This document shows positions 14,211-17,105 of a DNA stretch of 17,105 nucleotides, one piece after another. The DNA is from Verrucomicrobia bacterium UBA6015 (GTDB lineage Bacteria; Verrucomicrobiota; Kiritimatiellia; UBA8416), in assembly GCA_002428045.1 (NCBI GenBank), contig DIZZ01000274.1:5217-22321 (forward strand). The letters are read 5' to 3'. Numbering within the stretch: the stretch's first letter is position 1; each line of letters starts with the position of its first letter. The position numbers and the translations under genes are program-made. The notes under the pieces were generated by a model. That model searched no databases and was not told the DNA's origin. It was given only the letters and a program-made list of their open reading frames with translations.

Positions 14211-15581
14211 GTGGAGACGTTGACTGCCAGTGTGCTGTGGAGCAAGGCTTGCGCACATCTTCAATGCGTACTTCATGAAAACATCTATTCCCGTTGGATT
14301 GGTGTGATCGACGCGGTCGAATTAACGGACGATACGCTCATTCTCGGGGTAGATAATGATTACTATCAATCCTGGCTTGAGGAACATTACCTTCCCCTGA
14401 TTCAAAAGGCCCTGCGCTCCGTCGTCGATGCCGAATACAAGATCGGTTTCACCATCAAGGAAAAAAGCTTTCATCAGGAATCGGATGACGTGCCGATAAA
14501 AGCGAGGGTCACCTTGCAGGATAGGCTTGCACCCAAGAAAGCCGATTTCAAGCCGACCCTTAATCCGAAATTCACGATGGATTCCTTCATCGTGGGGCCC
14601 TCCAACAACTTTTCCCATGCCGCTGCCATGGCCGTCGCGGATGCCCCTGCAAAAGCCTACAACCCCCTTTTCATCTATGGCGGCACAGGACTTGGCAAAA
14701 CCCATTTGATGCAGGCTATCGGCCACACCGTGTTGGCTAACGGCAACGCCCGCAATATCTGCTATGTCACCTGTGAAGCATTACTCAACGCCTACATCGA
14801 TGCGCTTCAGAAACGCAGCCTTCCGGAATTTCGTAATCTTTACCGCAAGGCAGATTTGCTGTTGATTGACGATATTCACTTTCTTGCAGGCAAGGATCGT
14901 ATCCAGGAAGAGTTCTTTCACACGTTCAACGCCCTTTTTGATGCGCACAAGCAAATCATTATGACCAGCGACCGGCCGGCCTCGGAAATTTCAGGATTGG
15001 AACAGCGCCTTGTATCCCGTTTTGAATGGGGATTGGTGACCGAATTACAGGAACCCGATTTTGAAACGCGCATGGCCATTCTCTGCAGCAAACAGCGACA
15101 GATGAATGTTGAAATTCCACCTCCCCTGATGACCTTCATAGCCCAGAATGTCCGATCTAATGTGCGTCGTCTTGAGGGTGCCTTGGTCAGGGCGGTATCC
15201 TACGCCTCGTTAACCCGGCAGGTATTGACGTTGGAAGCTCTACAACATCTGTTGCGCGATACCCTTGAGCAGGAAAAACAGGAAGATATCAGCATTTCCT
15301 CGATTCAACGGGTGGTCGCTGCCCACTACGATATACGCCTTGCCGATATGAGCAGTACACAGCGTCCCCGGTCAATCGCGGTCCCCCGCCAGGTGGCCAT
15401 GTACCTTTGCCGTGAATTGACCACCGCATCCCTGCCGGATATCGGAACCACGTTCGGAAAAACCCATGCTACCGTACTCCATGCACACCGTACCGTAAAA
15501 AACCGTATGGATGTTGATAGCGATCTTAAGCACACCGTTCAGGACATTTCCCGTAAACTGGGTAAGCCCCTGATGGTTTAA
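14211..15581 (+). CDS. dnaA: Chromosomal replication initiator protein DnaA
   Basis: The product is 456 aa, starting at GTG 14211 with AAGGAG about 8 bases upstream. It binds DnaA boxes, forms an ATP-dependent filament and melts oriC. Domain I is at about 1-85 (LWSKACAHL... with a conserved W in YQSWLEEHY), then a short domain II. Domain III is AAA+ (from NPKFTMDSFIVGPSN), with Walker A GGTGLGKT (157-164), Walker B LLLIDDIHFL (D220, D221), MTSDRP (sensor I), and SRFEWGL with the arginine-finger region. Domain IV (about 360-456) has the DnaA signature. The box-reading helix is GKTHATVLHAH (416-426), where E. coli has GRDHTTVLHAC, so the Asp and first Thr are replaced by Thr418 and Ala420. A non-coding gap with DnaA-box-like sites separates it from dnaN. 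Confidence 0.98.
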   Translation: METLTASVLWSKACAHLQCVLHENIYSRWIGVIDAVELTDDTLILGVDNDYYQSWLEEHYLPLIQKALRSVVDAEYKIGFTIKEKSFHQESDDVPIKARVTLQDRLAPKKADFKPTLNPKFTMDSFIVGPSNNFSHAAAMAVADAPAKAYNPLFIYGGTGLGKTHLMQAIGHTVLANGNARNICYVTCEALLNAYIDALQKRSLPEFRNLYRKADLLLIDDIHFLAGKDRIQEEFFHTFNALFDAHKQIIMTSDRPASEISGLEQRLVSRFEWGLVTELQEPDFETRMAILCSKQRQMNVEIPPPLMTFIAQNVRSNVRRLEGALVRAVSYASLTRQVLTLEALQHLLRDTLEQEKQEDISISSIQRVVAAHYDIRLADMSSTQRPRSIAVPRQVAMYLCRELTTASLPDIGTTFGKTHATVLHAHRTVKNRMDVDSDLKHTVQDISRKLGKPLMV

Positions 15582-15850
15582 TCACCCTTCTGTTAATAAC
15601 CTTATAATGCCCGTGGATAACTTCCCTGTTTTTGATTTCACCCTAGATTATATACTTTGCTGAACGCTGATCTAACAGTTCTATAAACAATCAAAATGAC
15701 CTGAAAGACGGTTGATACCACGACATTAACTGACTTATAAACAGTTTCAACATACCATAATAGATTGAATAGTTTATTTAAATAGGATAGATATATCACT
15801 TATTGCTTTGTACACAAGATTGACGGGGCGTTGAAAAGGGGAGAATCACA
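15582..15850. other. Probable replication origin (oriC), dnaA-dnaN gap
   Basis: This is a 269-base AT-rich gap without genes. DnaA-box-like nonamers (consensus TTATCCACA) are TTATTAACA (complement, 15599-15591), TTATCCACG (complement, 15620-15612, one mismatch), CTATAAACA (15681-15689), TTATAAACA (15735-15743) and TTGTACACA (15808-15816, one mismatch from TTATACACA). A very AT-rich stretch at about 15745-15805 (ATAG/GATAG-rich) could be the unwinding element. Hand counts of sampled lines show C exceeding G in dnaA and G exceeding C in dnaN on the plus strand, the skew reversal expected at an origin. Confidence 0.65.
15712..15741 (+). promoter_or_regulatory. Candidate promoter of dnaN
   Basis: TTGATA (15712-15717, 5/6), an 18-base spacer, and TATAAA (15736-15741, 5/6), about 110 bases before dnaN. 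The -10 overlaps a DnaA-box-like nonamer (15735-15743), so DnaA binding could affect it. Chance matches are common in such AT-rich DNA. Confidence 0.3.
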
Positions 15851-16945
15851 GTGAAATTACGGATCGAAAAATCAGTGTTGTCAGCAGGCCTGCAGGCCGT
15901 GCAGAATGTTGTCAGCAGTCGCAGCACCTTGCCCATTCTAGCCAATGTGCTGGTCGTGGCAAAGGACAATGGCATTTATCTTTCCACGACGGATCTTGAT
16001 GTCAGCGTCCGGTGCAAGGTTGAAGGAACGATTGATGTCCAAGGGTCGACAACGATTCCGGTGAAGCGTTTATCCAGCATTGTGCGCGAATTGCCGGATA
16101 GCATGTTGTCGATCGAGAGCGATGAAAAGGACCAGACCTCCGTCATGAGCGGATCCTCCTATTTCAAGATTGTCGGGCTTTCGGCTGATGATTTTCCTTC
16201 GATTCCAGAAGCGGATGGGGAATTTTCGTATTTGATTGATCAGGGAGTCTTCCGCGAAATGCTGCGTAAAACGGCGTATGCTGCGTCGACGGATGAAACG
16301 AGGTATAACCTCAATGGCGTGATGCTCAGCTTCAAGGAAGCCAAGCTGACGGCTGTGGCGACGGATGGACGGCGTCTGGCCCTGGCAGAAACCGAGATGG
16401 AATTTCCTGATGCTTCGGATGCGGATATGATCCTGCCTTCCAAGGCGGTTTCCGAGCTGATGCACGTGCTCAAGGAAGCCGGAAACTTGCGAATTTATCC
16501 TCGCAAGAACCAGGTTATCTTTTCATTTGAAGGAACGGTGCTTGCATCAAAATTGATTGAAGGGACATATCCGAACTTCCGTCAGGTGATTCCGTCGCAA
16601 TGTGAAGAACGTGTTACCCTTGAGCGTGAGGCGCTGTTGACTGCCTTGCGCCGTGCCTCGTTGATTATTGCCGACAAGAGCAGTGCAACCAAGCTGACAT
16701 TTGATGCCAATAATCTGGTGATCCTCACCATGACTCCTGATGTCGGGGAATCGCGTGAAACGATTCCGATAAAGTACAATGGAAAAGCGATCACGGTGGC
16801 CTTCAATCCTGACTACATGATGGATCCGCTGAAGAATCTGTCGACGGATGAGATATCCATCGAGTTGACCGACAACCTGAGCCCGGCGGTAATAAAGAGT
16901 GATGTTCCATTTCTTTATGTTTTGATGCCGATGCGTGTTGACTAA
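15851..16945 (+). CDS. dnaN: DNA polymerase III beta sliding clamp
   Basis: The product is 364 aa, typical length, with GTG start at 15851 and GGGGAGA about 8 bases upstream. It forms the dimeric ring that holds polymerase and repair factors on DNA. Family landmarks are SRSTLPILANVLV near the N-terminus, STTDLDVSVRC, the block TDETRYNLNGVMLSF, ATDGRRLALAE, the EGTYPNFRQVIPS segment of the ligand-binding domain, and the C-terminal VLMPMR that lines the clamp-binding pocket. It lies downstream of the putative oriC and is G-rich on its coding strand, consistent with transcription away from the origin. Confidence 0.98.
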   Translation: MKLRIEKSVLSAGLQAVQNVVSSRSTLPILANVLVVAKDNGIYLSTTDLDVSVRCKVEGTIDVQGSTTIPVKRLSSIVRELPDSMLSIESDEKDQTSVMSGSSYFKIVGLSADDFPSIPEADGEFSYLIDQGVFREMLRKTAYAASTDETRYNLNGVMLSFKEAKLTAVATDGRRLALAETEMEFPDASDADMILPSKAVSELMHVLKEAGNLRIYPRKNQVIFSFEGTVLASKLIEGTYPNFRQVIPSQCEERVTLEREALLTALRRASLIIADKSSATKLTFDANNLVILTMTPDVGESRETIPIKYNGKAITVAFNPDYMMDPLKNLSTDEISIELTDNLSPAVIKSDVPFLYVLMPMRVD

Positions 16946-16980
16946 TTTTAAAAAGTAGCGTATAACGCTGATCCTCTCGA

Positions 16981-17054
16981 TGCCCGATGGTGTAATGGTA
17001 GCACAACAGACTCTGAATCTGTTTGTCATGGTTCGAGTCCATGTCGGGCAACCA
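16981..17054 (+). tRNA. tRNA-Gln (anticodon CUG)
   Basis: Cloverleaf: 7-bp acceptor TGCCCGA/TCGGGCA with a U1-A72 pair, as in bacterial tRNA-Gln; D arm with GGTGTAATGGTAGCAC; anticodon stem ACAGA/TCTGT enclosing CTCTGAA, anticodon CTG; T arm CATGG-TTCGAGT-CCATG; discriminator A and encoded CCA (17052-17054). It lies 35 bases after dnaN on the same strand. Confidence 0.96.
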
Positions 17055-17067
17055 AATCCCCGCGAGT

Positions 17068-17105
17068 ATGGCAAAACAACTGTTCGCTTACAACGCAGAA
17101 GCCGC
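17068..17105 (+). CDS. Start of a further gene, possibly chaperonin GroEL (truncated by window edge)
   Basis: An ATG 13 bases after the tRNA CCA opens a frame reading MAKQLFAYNAEA to the edge. GroEL proteins commonly begin MAKQL followed by a Phe/Tyr, Asn/Asp and Glu-Ala, which fits. Only 12 full codons are visible and there is no clear ribosome site, so the identity is a guess. Confidence 0.4.
   Translation, partial: MAKQLFAYNAEA

Noticed and set aside
16443..16452. CACGTG in dnaN as a third parS
   Set aside because: The flanks (ATGCACGTGCTC) do not match the parS palindrome beyond the central hexamer.

Overview
This window looks like the replication-origin neighbourhood of a bacterial chromosome, probably from the PVC group (Verrucomicrobiota, Kiritimatiellota or Lentisphaerota). 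The taxonomic hint is moderate. It rests on short GC-rich hairpin repeats scattered through genes and gaps, on an O-antigen-ligase/TIGR03790 gene, and on a MurA with Asp in place of the catalytic Cys. No 16S rRNA gene is present to settle it.

Layout. (1) Positions 1-1858, minus strand: an operon with a good sigma70-type promoter (1903-1931). It encodes two paralogous exported proteins, each built from two copies of one unit, followed by the N-terminus of a TpsB/ShlB-like outer-membrane secretion protein that runs off the left edge. (2) Positions 1859-2071: a spacer with two adjacent perfect hairpins. (3) Positions 2072-6797, minus strand: a two-gene unit of a family 2 glycoside hydrolase followed, one base later, by an unusual single ORF. 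That ORF joins an O-antigen-ligase-type membrane protein to a TIGR03790-family protein through a linker encoded by dispersed repeats. (4) From 6878 everything is on the plus strand: mnmE, mnmG, a 510-base non-coding stretch, tkt, murA, dnaA, the dnaA-dnaN gap (probable oriC), dnaN, tRNA-Gln(CUG), and the first codons of one more gene (perhaps groEL).

How it fits together. dnaA, dnaN, five DnaA-box-like nonamers in the dnaA-dnaN gap, and a GC-skew reversal between dnaA (C-rich on the plus strand) and dnaN (G-rich) all point to oriC near 15.6-15.8 kb. About 6.6 kb away, two perfect ParB-site (parS) palindromes lie inside the mnmG reading frame. They sit in an in-frame insertion of roughly 50 codons that ordinary MnmG proteins lack. 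The centromere of the chromosome-segregation system therefore appears to be carried as coding sequence inside a tRNA-modification enzyme. This is the most notable signal in the window.

A second theme is repeat domestication. Hairpin repeats supply coding sequence in at least two genes: the linker of the O-antigen-ligase/TIGR03790 fusion and the C-terminal domain of the glycoside hydrolase. I see no CRISPR array, transposase or prophage gene.
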